From positions 1 through 43,018 of the IMG/VR virus record IMGVR_UViG_3300021091_000148: DNA of 43,018 nt; one strand, written 5' to 3'. Source of the stretch: a virus. This document shows, one piece after another, positions 14,858-22,588 of this stretch; within the stretch, counting starts at the first letter, position 1; each line of letters begins with the position of its first letter. Under the pieces are notes generated by a model that was not told the DNA's origin, made no database searches, and worked only from the letters and a program-made list of their open reading frames with translations. Made by a program: the position numbers and the translations under genes.

Positions 14858-15541
14858 CTAATGTTCAAGGAAATAAACCGGTTTTTCGCTATGCCAGCAG
14901 TAGCCGCAGTCGCCACAGGACTCCGTGAGCCCGAGCTGTTCGGGGCAGACGATGCCATTGTTACCGGCGTGTTGCTCGGACGCAACAACCTGGGAGCGAA
15001 ACTCCATGTTGGGGTCGTCCGAGAAGCGGACGCGCCAGCGCTGAGGGAACGTGTGATTTAAGTTGCCGATCAGTCTGCCGATCGTGCTGTCGTGGCGATG
15101 GTGCGTGTAGCCGAATACTTTGATCTGTGGCAGTGAGCACATCATGCCAAGCCAGAAGCGTACGTACTCTTCGGAGTAGAAGTCGCCGAGTACGTGCAAA
15201 CGGACCACGAACCCTGGTTTGTGTTTCTCGGACAGTTGAACGAGTTCATTGGCCAGGGAAAGCTCGAACCACGGATTGGTGTGGTCAAACCGATGAGCGA
15301 ATGGCATGTTGTTGCCGTAGCAGTTCATCCACTGTTCGCAGTGCGATGGGCAGGTTTTACGTTCTTCGAGAGTTAGGGAAAAGATCGGGAGCCCCCGCCA
15401 CATTCCTTTGCGGACGAGGGCCCCGAGTTTTTTATTACTGCTTCCCGGTTTGAGCATCTTGCCGTTGGGGGGCTTGATGCTCTTGCGGTATCTTGTTCGA
15501 TTGGATAGAAGTTGAACGTTGATAATTTGCAGTTGAGTCAT
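14858..15541 (-). CDS. GP88-like cysteine-rich protein
   Basis: A 227-aa protein. FSLTLEERKTCPSHCEQWMN followed by CYGNN gives the CPxxC...C cluster (near residues 63-75) typical of the actinophage gp88 family. Then come ELSLANELVQLSEKHKPGFV, VVRLHVLGDFYSEEYVRFW and VFGYTHHRHDS, and a second cysteine cluster near the C terminus (CPEQLGLTESCGDCGYCWHS). The arrangement suggests an iron-sulfur or zinc site on an alpha/beta barrel-like fold; a radical-SAM relation has been suggested for similar proteins. Function is unknown. It lies in a replication and recombination cluster. Its 5' end overlaps another small ORF in a different frame. Confidence 0.75.
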   Translation of the reverse strand: MTQLQIINVQLLSNRTRYRKSIKPPNGKMLKPGSSNKKLGALVRKGMWRGLPIFSLTLEERKTCPSHCEQWMNCYGNNMPFAHRFDHTNPWFELSLANELVQLSEKHKPGFVVRLHVLGDFYSEEYVRFWLGMMCSLPQIKVFGYTHHRHDSTIGRLIGNLNHTFPQRWRVRFSDDPNMEFRSQVVASEQHAGNNGIVCPEQLGLTESCGDCGYCWHSEKPVYFLEH

Positions 15542-15611
15542 TTTGTTCTCGTAACTTTTTGAGAAATAAAACTATTTCTAAGGCTGCAAGCAACCTCATG
15601 AAAAGAGCCAT
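15435..15611 (-). CDS. 58-aa ORF with strong ribosome site, overlapping the GP88-like gene
   Basis: ATG at 15609-15611 is preceded by AAGGAGAACTT, the best Shine-Dalgarno in this stretch. The product starts MALFMRLLAALEIVLFLKKL (a possible short membrane or amphipathic helix) and then becomes Gln/Ser-rich. The final 107 bases overlap the GP88-like gene in another frame. It may be a true small protein, or a leader whose translation delivers ribosomes to the GP88-like start 70 bases on. The flanking terminator and inverted repeat support a regulated start. Confidence 0.5.
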   Translation of the reverse strand: MALFMRLLAALEIVLFLKKLREQNDSTANYQRSTSIQSNKIPQEHQAPQRQDAQTGKQ

Positions 15612-15690
15612 AAGTTCTCCTTGGGCTACGTGGGCTATGTATACCCGCAAAAAAAGCTCCTCATTTAGAGGAGCTAAAAGGAGAACTTAT
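15610..15690 (-). promoter_or_regulatory. Inverted repeat able to sequester a ribosome site
   Basis: AAGGAGAACTTAT (plus strand 15678-15690) is the exact reverse complement of ATAAGTTCTCCTT (15610-15622). In leftward mRNA the first arm lies at the stop codon of the RecB-like gene. The second arm is the Shine-Dalgarno and the first two bases of the start codon of the 58-aa ORF. A read-through transcript could pair all 13 bases and hide that ribosome site. A terminator lies between the arms. Confidence 0.7.
15649..15675 (-). terminator. Rho-independent terminator after the RecB-like nuclease gene
   Basis: AGCTCCTC (15655-15662) pairs with GAGGAGCT (15668-15675) around an ATTTA loop. On the minus strand the stem is followed by TTTTTT (15654-15649). 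It lies 12 bases after the stop of the leftward nuclease gene. Confidence 0.88.
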
Positions 15691-16436
15691 TTAATCCCCC
15701 AAGTACACTCGGGGTGCTCACCTTTGCTGTACGGACACCATTTGCATGAGTCTTTGCTAGGCGTCGGGGCAAAGTCTTCGCAGGTTGTCATGATGACGCC
15801 CCTGCGATGGAAGCTTGGTGCGAACTGCATAGCTTCTGTTCTAGTAAACGCGCGAATAGTCCGCTCTCTTTTATCCAGATACCAAAGCTCGGTTTGCACA
15901 AGCTCGATAAGCGGAAATCGGAAGAAAGCGGCAATAGCGTACAACAAGCATTGCTGTGAGTGTTGTATTTCGTTGCCGAACTTTTTGCCTGTCTTAAAGT
16001 CGATGACTCGGACGCTGGTCTCGTCCTGATGCACTAATGCGTCAAGTTTGATGCGTGCCCAGGTCTGCGGCACCATCCAGCCTACAGCTTCCCACTCTAT
16101 GCTGAACCCCCATTCGCCTTCGACTTCTACTTTGGCTTCGCTAAACAGGTGGCGAAGCTCGTGGAAGTCGTCTGCGAATTTGGCCAGTTCTGGCGGAAGC
16201 TCGCCGATCTCGCCTTTTATGAACTCTTCAGCTAGTTTGTGTATCGCGGTACCGCGATCAGCTGCTGAGCTTGGGGGCTCAGGGATTTTTTTAACGCGTT
16301 GGATGAAGATCCTGTACGGACACTCTTCAAAAGTCTTGAGAGCCGAATAAGACCACGTAGAAACAGGGCCGAATTTGTCGGGTTTTTGGAAAGCGTCGTC
16401 AGAGTCCGGCCTGGAGCTCTGCGTTAAGTTTTTCAA
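15687..16436 (-). CDS. RecB-like PD-(D/E)XK exonuclease with C-terminal Cys cluster
   Basis: A 249-aa protein of the PDDEXK_1/Cas4-like group. It contains WSYSALKTFEECPYRIFIQR (N-terminal Cys), RGTAIHKLAEEFIKGE, then ARIKLDALVHQD and VRVIDFKTGKKF (catalytic Asp and Asp-x-Lys), then QCLLYAIAAFF (motif IV Gln) and the terminal cysteines CKWCPYSKGEHPEC, which could bind an Fe-S cluster with the N-terminal Cys. Such enzymes process DNA ends in phage recombination. The only available start is a TTG, 11 bases after the primase gene, with a weak GAG ribosome site. A terminator follows directly. Confidence 0.88.
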   Translation of the reverse strand: MKNLTQSSRPDSDDAFQKPDKFGPVSTWSYSALKTFEECPYRIFIQRVKKIPEPPSSAADRGTAIHKLAEEFIKGEIGELPPELAKFADDFHELRHLFSEAKVEVEGEWGFSIEWEAVGWMVPQTWARIKLDALVHQDETSVRVIDFKTGKKFGNEIQHSQQCLLYAIAAFFRFPLIELVQTELWYLDKRERTIRAFTRTEAMQFAPSFHRRGVIMTTCEDFAPTPSKDSCKWCPYSKGEHPECTWGIK

Positions 16437-16447
16437 AGTGACTATAC

Positions 16448-18994
16448 TCAGTTGTAATTACTGGTATTAGTATAGCTAATGTCTGGATTTTGCAACAGTT
16501 GTCGTTCGTCTGTTGCATCAAAGTAGACCTTGATTAGTCTCTGAATCTCGAGCTCGTCTTGTTGCCAATTTACAACAACGCCTGTAACAGGATGCGTTTC
16601 TCGGCTGGCTCCTGGCATACGCTTACGGCTAGGCACTATCCCAAACTTACTCATTTGCTTGGCGAATTCTCGCTGTGACAAACGGGGGTTTGCTTCGGTT
16701 TGTACGTGAAAAACCGTACGCAAATGCTCCATTGGGATTACCGTATATGTGAACTTGGCTAAGGCAATCCAGCCTTTGACGATGCGCTGCGCAGTAGATA
16801 CTTCGTTCATGTTTTGCGCGTTAGAAATGTTAATCTCGAGGATGTCGCTAAAAAACAACAAATCTCCTCGCTTTAGCGCTTCGGCAAACTCTTCCATGAT
16901 AGACATCGATACATGCCGCATTTGGTTCTTGGCAGTGTTGTCGATGCAAGTCTGAACCATGCGTTCGTCTATCTTGAAGGTCTGCAGATAACCAGCGAAT
17001 GCGTCAAGCTCTTCAGTCATAAGGTCGAGCTCTTTAAGAAGCTTGGGGTACGCCTCTTCGATCTTGCATTCCTGGCGGGGCGGGATGTTGTACCGCCGAT
17101 CGCCGTCCTCGATCTTGATGGCGTCGTTCCTGTTGGTTAGGAAGATGAAATTCGTGTAGTTTGGAATCTCCACTTGGTTGGTCCGCATTGCGCGGATCGT
17201 GATGGTGTCTTCCGTGATCTGGTTCTTGAGCTTGTCGGCGATCTTCATTGTGCCGATTGATGACGACGACATGTGGAACTCGTCGACAACTAGGAACAGC
17301 GCGTTGCGCATGTACAGGTTGAAATGCTCTTCGATGTTCTGTAGCGCCTTCATTGGTACGTGCTCGCTGCCAAACAACGGGCGAAGCACTTTGCTGTAGA
17401 ACAGACCTTTACCTGTACCGGGTACGCCGCCAAAGACCCAAGCGGTCTTGGCTTTTTGGCGGGTCTGGAAGATGTACGACAGCCAGTTGATGAAGTGCTC
17501 GAACTCGGCGTCGCCGTTGCCTAGTACGTGATGTACCAACGTGTAGATACGTGGGCAGACGTTCGAGATCAGTTTTGCGTGGCCATATTCCAATGGCTTG
17601 TTTGGAATTTTGGGGTCAAGCATGTACTTGGTCTTGCGGTACATGTTGACGAAATACGGTACGTTTTCGAAGTCGATCGACTCGCTGTTTGATGTTGGAT
17701 TAAAGACAACACGTGCATCCCGGACAAAGTCGGGTGCTGGCCGTCCATGGCTCAGCATAAAACCTTCGATACTGGTCTTGCTGGTCGGCACGAGCGGAAA
17801 CTCTTCCGTGAACTGGTTGAGGTTTGGGTCGTACACGCCGTTGTAGTAGATGTCTGTGTAGTAGTCGCGAAGTACGATTGGGTAGTTGGACTTGCCAGAC
17901 TTTTCAAGGTGCGTCTTAAAGAGCTCGAATATGCTCTTGTAAAATTCTTTGTCGGCTCTTTCGATTTCGAATATCGGCTCGTCCTTGAAATTGAACATGT
18001 AGGTTGGACGTTCGATATTGAAGTAATACCCGCCGCTGTCTCCGCCGTTGATATTGCATCGGATCCATGGCATAGCTGAAGAGTCGGCAATGCTAATAGA
18101 CATCTTGTCCGGATTAAGCAAGACTTCTTGGGCCTGGTGGTCAATGGTCATTGTCTGCAGCTTTGCTGATTTTTTCTTGATACCGCCGGACTGCCGCAAC
18201 TCATCTTTCAATGCTTGACCAGTTTGAAACGTTGTCTCTGGATTTAGAGACGTCATCAAGGCCGCCAGGTCGAACGATGCATTCGTTCGATCAACACGAA
18301 CGATACGGTCTTGATCAGAGACAAACGGGTTCTGTAGCGGGTCTTCGAATGTCGGCGGCGCAATGAAGATTAGCTTGCTGTTGTCTGCAACTGATACGTC
18401 GAGCGGATACCGCAGCGACTGGCCATTGGCGCTGAGCGTCAGTTGCGTCTTGAAAAGATCAGACGTGTAGTTGACGTGCTGCAGCCAAAGCTTGATTGAC
18501 TTAGGCGGCATTGGCACGGTCAGCAACATAAAGATGTGCATCGATATGCGCTCGCCCTTGAGGCCGAGACTAGCTGATGCTTGTGCTATGTAGCTTACGT
18601 CGTGCAGCTGGGTTGGTAGGTCAGCAATGATCTGCTCAGCAATTAACTGGACGTCGTTTGCTGTGAGCTTTGCTGATCTGATGATACGACGCGGCAATGT
18701 GATTGCGTCGAAATCAAGAACAAGCAACCCGTTCAGGGCAAGCCGGTCGCTTTTTTGTGCGCGGCTTTCAGAGACAAGCGCGCGTTTAAGCGCGCCTTTG
18801 AGCATGCAGTGCCCGGAGTTTGAATGCGTGCGAATAAGGTCTTCCAGCTGGACCAAGCCCGCCTGGGAAACCTGTATTGGATGCTCGTGTGAAGTTACGT
18901 CTTTGACATAGGGATAAGGTCTTGTGTCACCGTTGGTGAAGTAATGCTTACTCAGCGAGAAGCCGTTCGTGGCTTCCAAAAACGTAACCTTCAT
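16448..18994 (-). CDS. Primase / superfamily 3 helicase
   Basis: An 848-aa fusion. The N-terminal half has LLVLDFDAI near residue 88, an acidic pair compatible with a primase-polymerase active site, followed by SASLGLKGERISMHIFMLL. The C-terminal half is a DUF5906/D5-like SF3 helicase: Walker A GGVPGTGKGLFYS near 521, Walker B ALFLVVDEFHMS near 570 and motif C YTNFIFLTNRNDAI near 615. A winged-helix-like C-terminal region (LSQREFAKQMSKFGIVPSRK) follows. The protein would unwind and prime at the replication fork, working with the family A polymerase two genes upstream. Only the small csrA gene lies between them. Confidence 0.9.
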   Translation of the reverse strand: MKVTFLEATNGFSLSKHYFTNGDTRPYPYVKDVTSHEHPIQVSQAGLVQLEDLIRTHSNSGHCMLKGALKRALVSESRAQKSDRLALNGLLVLDFDAITLPRRIIRSAKLTANDVQLIAEQIIADLPTQLHDVSYIAQASASLGLKGERISMHIFMLLTVPMPPKSIKLWLQHVNYTSDLFKTQLTLSANGQSLRYPLDVSVADNSKLIFIAPPTFEDPLQNPFVSDQDRIVRVDRTNASFDLAALMTSLNPETTFQTGQALKDELRQSGGIKKKSAKLQTMTIDHQAQEVLLNPDKMSISIADSSAMPWIRCNINGGDSGGYYFNIERPTYMFNFKDEPIFEIERADKEFYKSIFELFKTHLEKSGKSNYPIVLRDYYTDIYYNGVYDPNLNQFTEEFPLVPTSKTSIEGFMLSHGRPAPDFVRDARVVFNPTSNSESIDFENVPYFVNMYRKTKYMLDPKIPNKPLEYGHAKLISNVCPRIYTLVHHVLGNGDAEFEHFINWLSYIFQTRQKAKTAWVFGGVPGTGKGLFYSKVLRPLFGSEHVPMKALQNIEEHFNLYMRNALFLVVDEFHMSSSSIGTMKIADKLKNQITEDTITIRAMRTNQVEIPNYTNFIFLTNRNDAIKIEDGDRRYNIPPRQECKIEEAYPKLLKELDLMTEELDAFAGYLQTFKIDERMVQTCIDNTAKNQMRHVSMSIMEEFAEALKRGDLLFFSDILEINISNAQNMNEVSTAQRIVKGWIALAKFTYTVIPMEHLRTVFHVQTEANPRLSQREFAKQMSKFGIVPSRKRMPGASRETHPVTGVVVNWQQDELEIQRLIKVYFDATDERQLLQNPDISYTNTSNYN

Positions 18995-19012
18995 AAAATC
19001 TCCGGAAAAGCA

Positions 19013-19219
19013 TTAGTCTTGCTTTTCCTCCTTGGTAGTGCAGGGATTTTCTTCGTCGAATATTTCCTGTCGATCTATAACGATCGTAGGTTCGGCGACA
19101 AAGGCCAGTCGTACATTATACCTATCTACGCGGGATACTTTTACAGTGGCAATGGTTTTGTTGTCGCGATGGATAACGACTGATTGCCCAAGACGTCTTG
19201 TTAGAACCAAGCGCGACAT
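19013..19219 (-). CDS. csrA: CsrA/RsmA-family RNA-binding regulator
   Basis: A 68-aa protein aligning over residues 1-55 with bacterial CsrA: SRLVLTRRLGQSVVI for LILTRRVGE..I, a central beta strand pair (VKVSRVDRYNVRLAF) and VIDRQEIFDEE for VHREEIYERI. The residues that contact GGA RNA in CsrA are kept: L4/L6 with R8-R9 in strand one and R50 in strand five. The tail (CTTKEEKQD) is phage-specific. CsrA dimers bind GGA in hairpin loops, usually over ribosome sites, and block translation. The start overlaps the polymerase stop as TAATG, so it is co-translated with polymerase. Targets may be host or phage mRNAs. Confidence 0.88.
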   Translation of the reverse strand: MSRLVLTRRLGQSVVIHRDNKTIATVKVSRVDRYNVRLAFVAEPTIVIDRQEIFDEENPCTTKEEKQD

Positions 19220-21048
19220 TACTTACTGTATTTCCTGTCGTATCCGCCTTCGGCTGCTAGAGGTAAATCTGGTGCCCAGGGCGGAGGTGTGCATAGATCC
19301 TTAATGATCAACTTCATTGTAGCATCAGGATCTTTATCCGGTGCTACAATGACGATTTCGTCGTGGACGGTGAGTGCTATTTGGCCGCCGTCAATGGAGC
19401 GGCTTAGCCTAAGTAGGCTGTCGGTAATTACTATTCTGGACAATGCTTGGATAACGTTCTCGGTTATTCGGCCGCCGTATGTCGCTTCTTGCATCTGATT
19501 GCGGGTCTGATAGGTCAGGCCCGTGGGGGACGGTTCGAGGTTGTGGTATTTAAGCGACATCCCATTGGGCAAAACCAACGCCCGGTCTGTAACGGTAAGG
19601 ATGTCTCTGTATCTAGTTCCATGATTGTCACGATGAAGTGACTGTTTCAGAAGGTTCTCGAGCCGTGCCCAAAGCAGTGTAATCTGGGAGTAAGTAGATC
19701 TATAGGTGAACACAATGTTGATTGCGTCTGATTCGGAGATCTGTGTAGTTGGACCTGATGCACCTGATTCTAATGTCAGCTTAAATTTGTTATGGCCCAT
19801 GCCATAGCCAAGACCGAGGATTGCGGTCTTGCCTACAAATCGCTCGGTTGGGTTGTCTTTTTTATTAATCGGCTTGTTGTAAATACGACTAGCGAAGTTA
19901 CTGTATATATCATCACCTATCCTAAACTGCTCAAGCAGCGACGTTTCTCCGGCTAACCAAGCAAGCATTCGCGCTTCAATGTTGGACAGGTCAGCAACAT
20001 AAAGAAAGTGGTCGTCTGGTGCGATTAGGCACTTGCGTAGCTCGCTACCTCGAGGTAGATTCTGCAAGTTAATCTTTTCGGTACCGCCAAAACGACCGGT
20101 ATGCGCTGCGTAATAGCGCAGCGGAACACTGATTGTGTTGTCTTCATGGACTGCATCGAGGAACCGACGGGACCTCGTTTCGTTGATGCGGGACTTAGCA
20201 GCTGCACGGGCGTTCCAAAGGGGCTCGTACTGTGGATACAGCGCTCGTAGTTGTTTCCAGCCCGCGTCGTTTTTGCCAAATGCTGGGATCTGTTTGCCGG
20301 TTGTTGGACTGCGCTTGGTTGGTGGAGTAATGCCAAGCGTAGCCAGATGAGCTACAAACTTATCGTTGCTGGCAAGAATTTCGCGCGTTGCACCGGAGCT
20401 TGTAATCAGATCTTCAGCGCTTTTGGTTTCTTGATCGTAGTACGCGATCAATCGTTCTCGGTCTATCTTCAAGACTGGCCGACAGAACATGCGCGTAGTA
20501 AGGTCGATGAGATCAAGCTCAGAGTTTGGATAGCCCTCGAGCATCTTGTGATAGATAGCGTGGGTAAGTTCGACATCCTGTAAACAGTATTTGGCCAGGT
20601 CAGATTCAATTTCTGGTGGGAGATCAAACAGGCCTTTGGCTTTGATCAGATCGTCGCCTTTTCGCATTGACTCGTCGTTTGGAAAAAGGCGAATGCTGGT
20701 GTCTTTCAATGAAGCTTTAAGACCAGGGAAGTAACCGCGTGCCATTGCAGCGGTGTCCAGGTAGTACGTCGGTGTAATACCGTAGTGTCTGGCCAAGATA
20801 TAACCGTCGAAGAGCGTGTTGTGGCACAGCAGCTGAATGTCATTCCAGTCGAATTGCTGCAAGGCGTCTTCGGCTTCGTCTGCGCTGTACCATTCAGCAG
20901 GCTCGTCGTTGACTTTGATGCCAACACCCCAGACTTTAAACATGGGGTGCTTGACATATTCCATTGTGGTCATTTTAGTAAGGCTGACCTTGGCGTCGTA
21001 ATAAGTCTCGAAGTCGAGGGTCAGCAGAGTTTTAGCCTTGGTAGTCAT
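19219..21048 (-). CDS. Family A DNA polymerase with 3'-5' exonuclease
   Basis: A 609-aa replicative polymerase. The exonuclease domain has ExoI LDFETYYD (residue 10), ExoII CHNTLFDGY (near 75) and ExoIII YCLQDVELTHAIY (near 155). The polymerase domain has motif A YVADLSNIEARMLAWLAGE (near 350), motif B RFVGKTAILGLGYGMGH (near 402) and motif C ALTVHDEIVIV (near 562). There is no 5'-3' exonuclease domain, as in T7-like enzymes. All catalytic acids are visible. A small HTH gene overlaps its first 17 bases, and csrA overlaps its stop. It replicates the phage genome with the downstream primase-helicase. Confidence 0.96.
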   Translation of the reverse strand: MTTKAKTLLTLDFETYYDAKVSLTKMTTMEYVKHPMFKVWGVGIKVNDEPAEWYSADEAEDALQQFDWNDIQLLCHNTLFDGYILARHYGITPTYYLDTAAMARGYFPGLKASLKDTSIRLFPNDESMRKGDDLIKAKGLFDLPPEIESDLAKYCLQDVELTHAIYHKMLEGYPNSELDLIDLTTRMFCRPVLKIDRERLIAYYDQETKSAEDLITSSGATREILASNDKFVAHLATLGITPPTKRSPTTGKQIPAFGKNDAGWKQLRALYPQYEPLWNARAAAKSRINETRSRRFLDAVHEDNTISVPLRYYAAHTGRFGGTEKINLQNLPRGSELRKCLIAPDDHFLYVADLSNIEARMLAWLAGETSLLEQFRIGDDIYSNFASRIYNKPINKKDNPTERFVGKTAILGLGYGMGHNKFKLTLESGASGPTTQISESDAINIVFTYRSTYSQITLLWARLENLLKQSLHRDNHGTRYRDILTVTDRALVLPNGMSLKYHNLEPSPTGLTYQTRNQMQEATYGGRITENVIQALSRIVITDSLLRLSRSIDGGQIALTVHDEIVIVAPDKDPDATMKLIIKDLCTPPPWAPDLPLAAEGGYDRKYSK

Positions 21049-21187
21049 GCACCGTGTCTTCTATAATGGTTATGATCTGACGTACGTATTCTTCAGAGAC
21101 TTCGAGCTTTTCGACTATCTCTTGGATTGAATAGCCGGATGAAAGAAGTTCGAGGACTTTGAAATCGTTGGGCTCAAAAAAGCCCAC
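21032..21187 (-). CDS. 51-aa helix-turn-helix protein
   Basis: A GTG-started ORF (VGFFEPNDFKVLELLSSGYS, then IQEIVEKLEVSEEYVRQIIT) ending EDTVHDYQG. GYSIQEIVEKLEVSEEYVRQII fits a GerE/sigma-4-like helix-turn-helix: a Gly-turn, then a second helix beginning SEEYVRQ. The protein is almost entirely this domain. The start shares the G of the upstream TAG stop, and the end overlaps the DNA polymerase start by 17 bases, so its translation is coupled on both sides. It could regulate the polymerase operon or bind the origin. No SD of its own is seen. Confidence 0.65.
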   Translation of the reverse strand: MGFFEPNDFKVLELLSSGYSIQEIVEKLEVSEEYVRQIITIIEDTVHDYQG

Positions 21188-21405
21188 TATTGATGGGCTC
21201 GGAGCACAGCAAGTAGCGCATTGGCGCGACGCATGACTTGCATCTGTGATTTGGTGTAAAGTGAGTTTACCATTTCGACGCCCATTTTCTGGAGCGTTTT
21301 GTCTCTAGAGACTGCGCCCATGGTAATTGTTAAACTGGTTATGTTGATCTTTTCGTTAGTCGTGTGAGACCTTGGAAAGATATAGGTTTTTTTGATACGT
21401 GGCAT
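21187..21405 (-). CDS. Hypothetical 72-aa protein
   Basis: A 72-aa basic protein (PRIKKTYIFPRSHTTNEKIN; VSRDKTLQKMGVEMVNSLYT) with a strong GGAAGGAG ribosome site. It has no transmembrane segment and no motif that I recognise. It is followed without a gap by the HTH gene and then the polymerase, so it heads the polymerase transcription unit. Confidence 0.65.
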   Translation of the reverse strand: MPRIKKTYIFPRSHTTNEKINITSLTITMGAVSRDKTLQKMGVEMVNSLYTKSQMQVMRRANALLAVLRAHQ

Positions 21406-21456
21406 ATCAAAGACTCCTTCCTGAGTTTTGTAGGTTAATAGTGCTGATGATTAGAT

Positions 21457-22587
21457 TCAAGCAGACAAATAAACTGTTTCGCCAAATGGCGCTACAAGGT
21501 TTTTGCTGACGGATACCCATAGTGTTGGAGCGCATGCTGCTTCTTCAGCGGACGCAAAGTCTTCTGCGCCTGTTTCTAAATCAGTAAGATAAACAATAGC
21601 TTGTACGTCCGGGTGGTTGTCGCGCAAATATTCAAACGCTGGCGTAAACGCTGTACCGCCACGCCCTTTGAACGAAGGAAGCTGTGACGCTTTTAAGCGT
21701 TCACCCGTATCAAGAACTTTTACGTCTTGGACTTGGGCGTCTGCTTGGATCCAGACAATTGATGACGGCTGGACCTGAGCCATGACTGCATCTACTTCAG
21801 AGATGAACTGAGCGCCCTGCTCGTCTGTAATGGATCCACTAGAATCGTTGACGACTGCAACTTTGCCACAGGTCTCTTGGTACATAGACGGAAGATATTC
21901 ATCTTCTGAAATCCATGCTCGGTGAGGCTTGCGCCACGAATAGTCGTCTCGGTTAAGTTCCGTGAAAAACGGCCAGAGGACCGTGCGCCAGTCAACCTTG
22001 GGTTGGAGTATTTCCGAGATAAAGAGCTCGATGTTACCAGGGAGTTTGCCACGTGCTTTGGCTACAGCAGCAGCTTCGCCTACGGCGATCTGCCAGTTGG
22101 ACTCTTGTTCAGCAGCAGAGCCTGCTTCAAGGCTGCCGCTTGTTGCGTCAAGCACGATACCCCAGGCGCAGGGCTTGGGGCGTTTGCTGGGCTCTTTGTT
22201 GATAAGGTTGTAAATTTCTTCCGCGCCCATACCTTTGTAGGCAGGGTCTAAAAGAGCGCCTTTTGGCAGGATAAATCCTGATTCGATCAGGTGGTCGTTG
22301 ATTGCGTAATCGCAAGCAATATTCCACAGCTGGTGATCACGTTCTTGTCTACGTGTCTGATGGTTAAATACACAATGCAGAACCTCGTGAGCCAGGAGCC
22401 CACGAAGCTGCATTGGATCTAGCTTAAGAATATAAGCAGGATCGTAGTACAGATGAATACCATCTGTAGCTGCGGTCTTAATATCTTCACGTTGCACAGG
22501 GCGAAGACGAATGGCCAACGTTCCGAAGAACGGCTGGTCCATTAACAGCTGCGAACGCGCTTTGACTAGCGCGCCTTCGGCAGACAT
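21457..22587 (-). CDS. VWA-like protein with N-terminal metallopeptidase domain (DUF2201 type)
   Basis: A 376-aa protein. Residues 60-80 hold LLAHEVLHCVFNHQTRR, an HExxHxxxxH zinc motif (H67, E68, H71, H76), in the putative metallopeptidase domain DUF2201_N. The C-terminal half is a VWA-like domain with metal-ion-dependent adhesion residues: VVNDSSGSITDEQ (DxSxS), KGRGGTAFTP (Thr) and IVYLTDLETGAED (Asp). Such proteins pair with MoxR AAA+ ATPases, as here two genes upstream, probably as a chaperone-like machine that remodels a target complex. The gap between this gene and the 225-aa neighbour is one base, so all three are one unit. Confidence 0.88.
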   Translation of the reverse strand: MSAEGALVKARSQLLMDQPFFGTLAIRLRPVQREDIKTAATDGIHLYYDPAYILKLDPMQLRGLLAHEVLHCVFNHQTRRQERDHQLWNIACDYAINDHLIESGFILPKGALLDPAYKGMGAEEIYNLINKEPSKRPKPCAWGIVLDATSGSLEAGSAAEQESNWQIAVGEAAAVAKARGKLPGNIELFISEILQPKVDWRTVLWPFFTELNRDDYSWRKPHRAWISEDEYLPSMYQETCGKVAVVNDSSGSITDEQGAQFISEVDAVMAQVQPSSIVWIQADAQVQDVKVLDTGERLKASQLPSFKGRGGTAFTPAFEYLRDNHPDVQAIVYLTDLETGAEDFASAEEAACAPTLWVSVSKNLVAPFGETVYLSA

Positions 22588-22588
22588 A

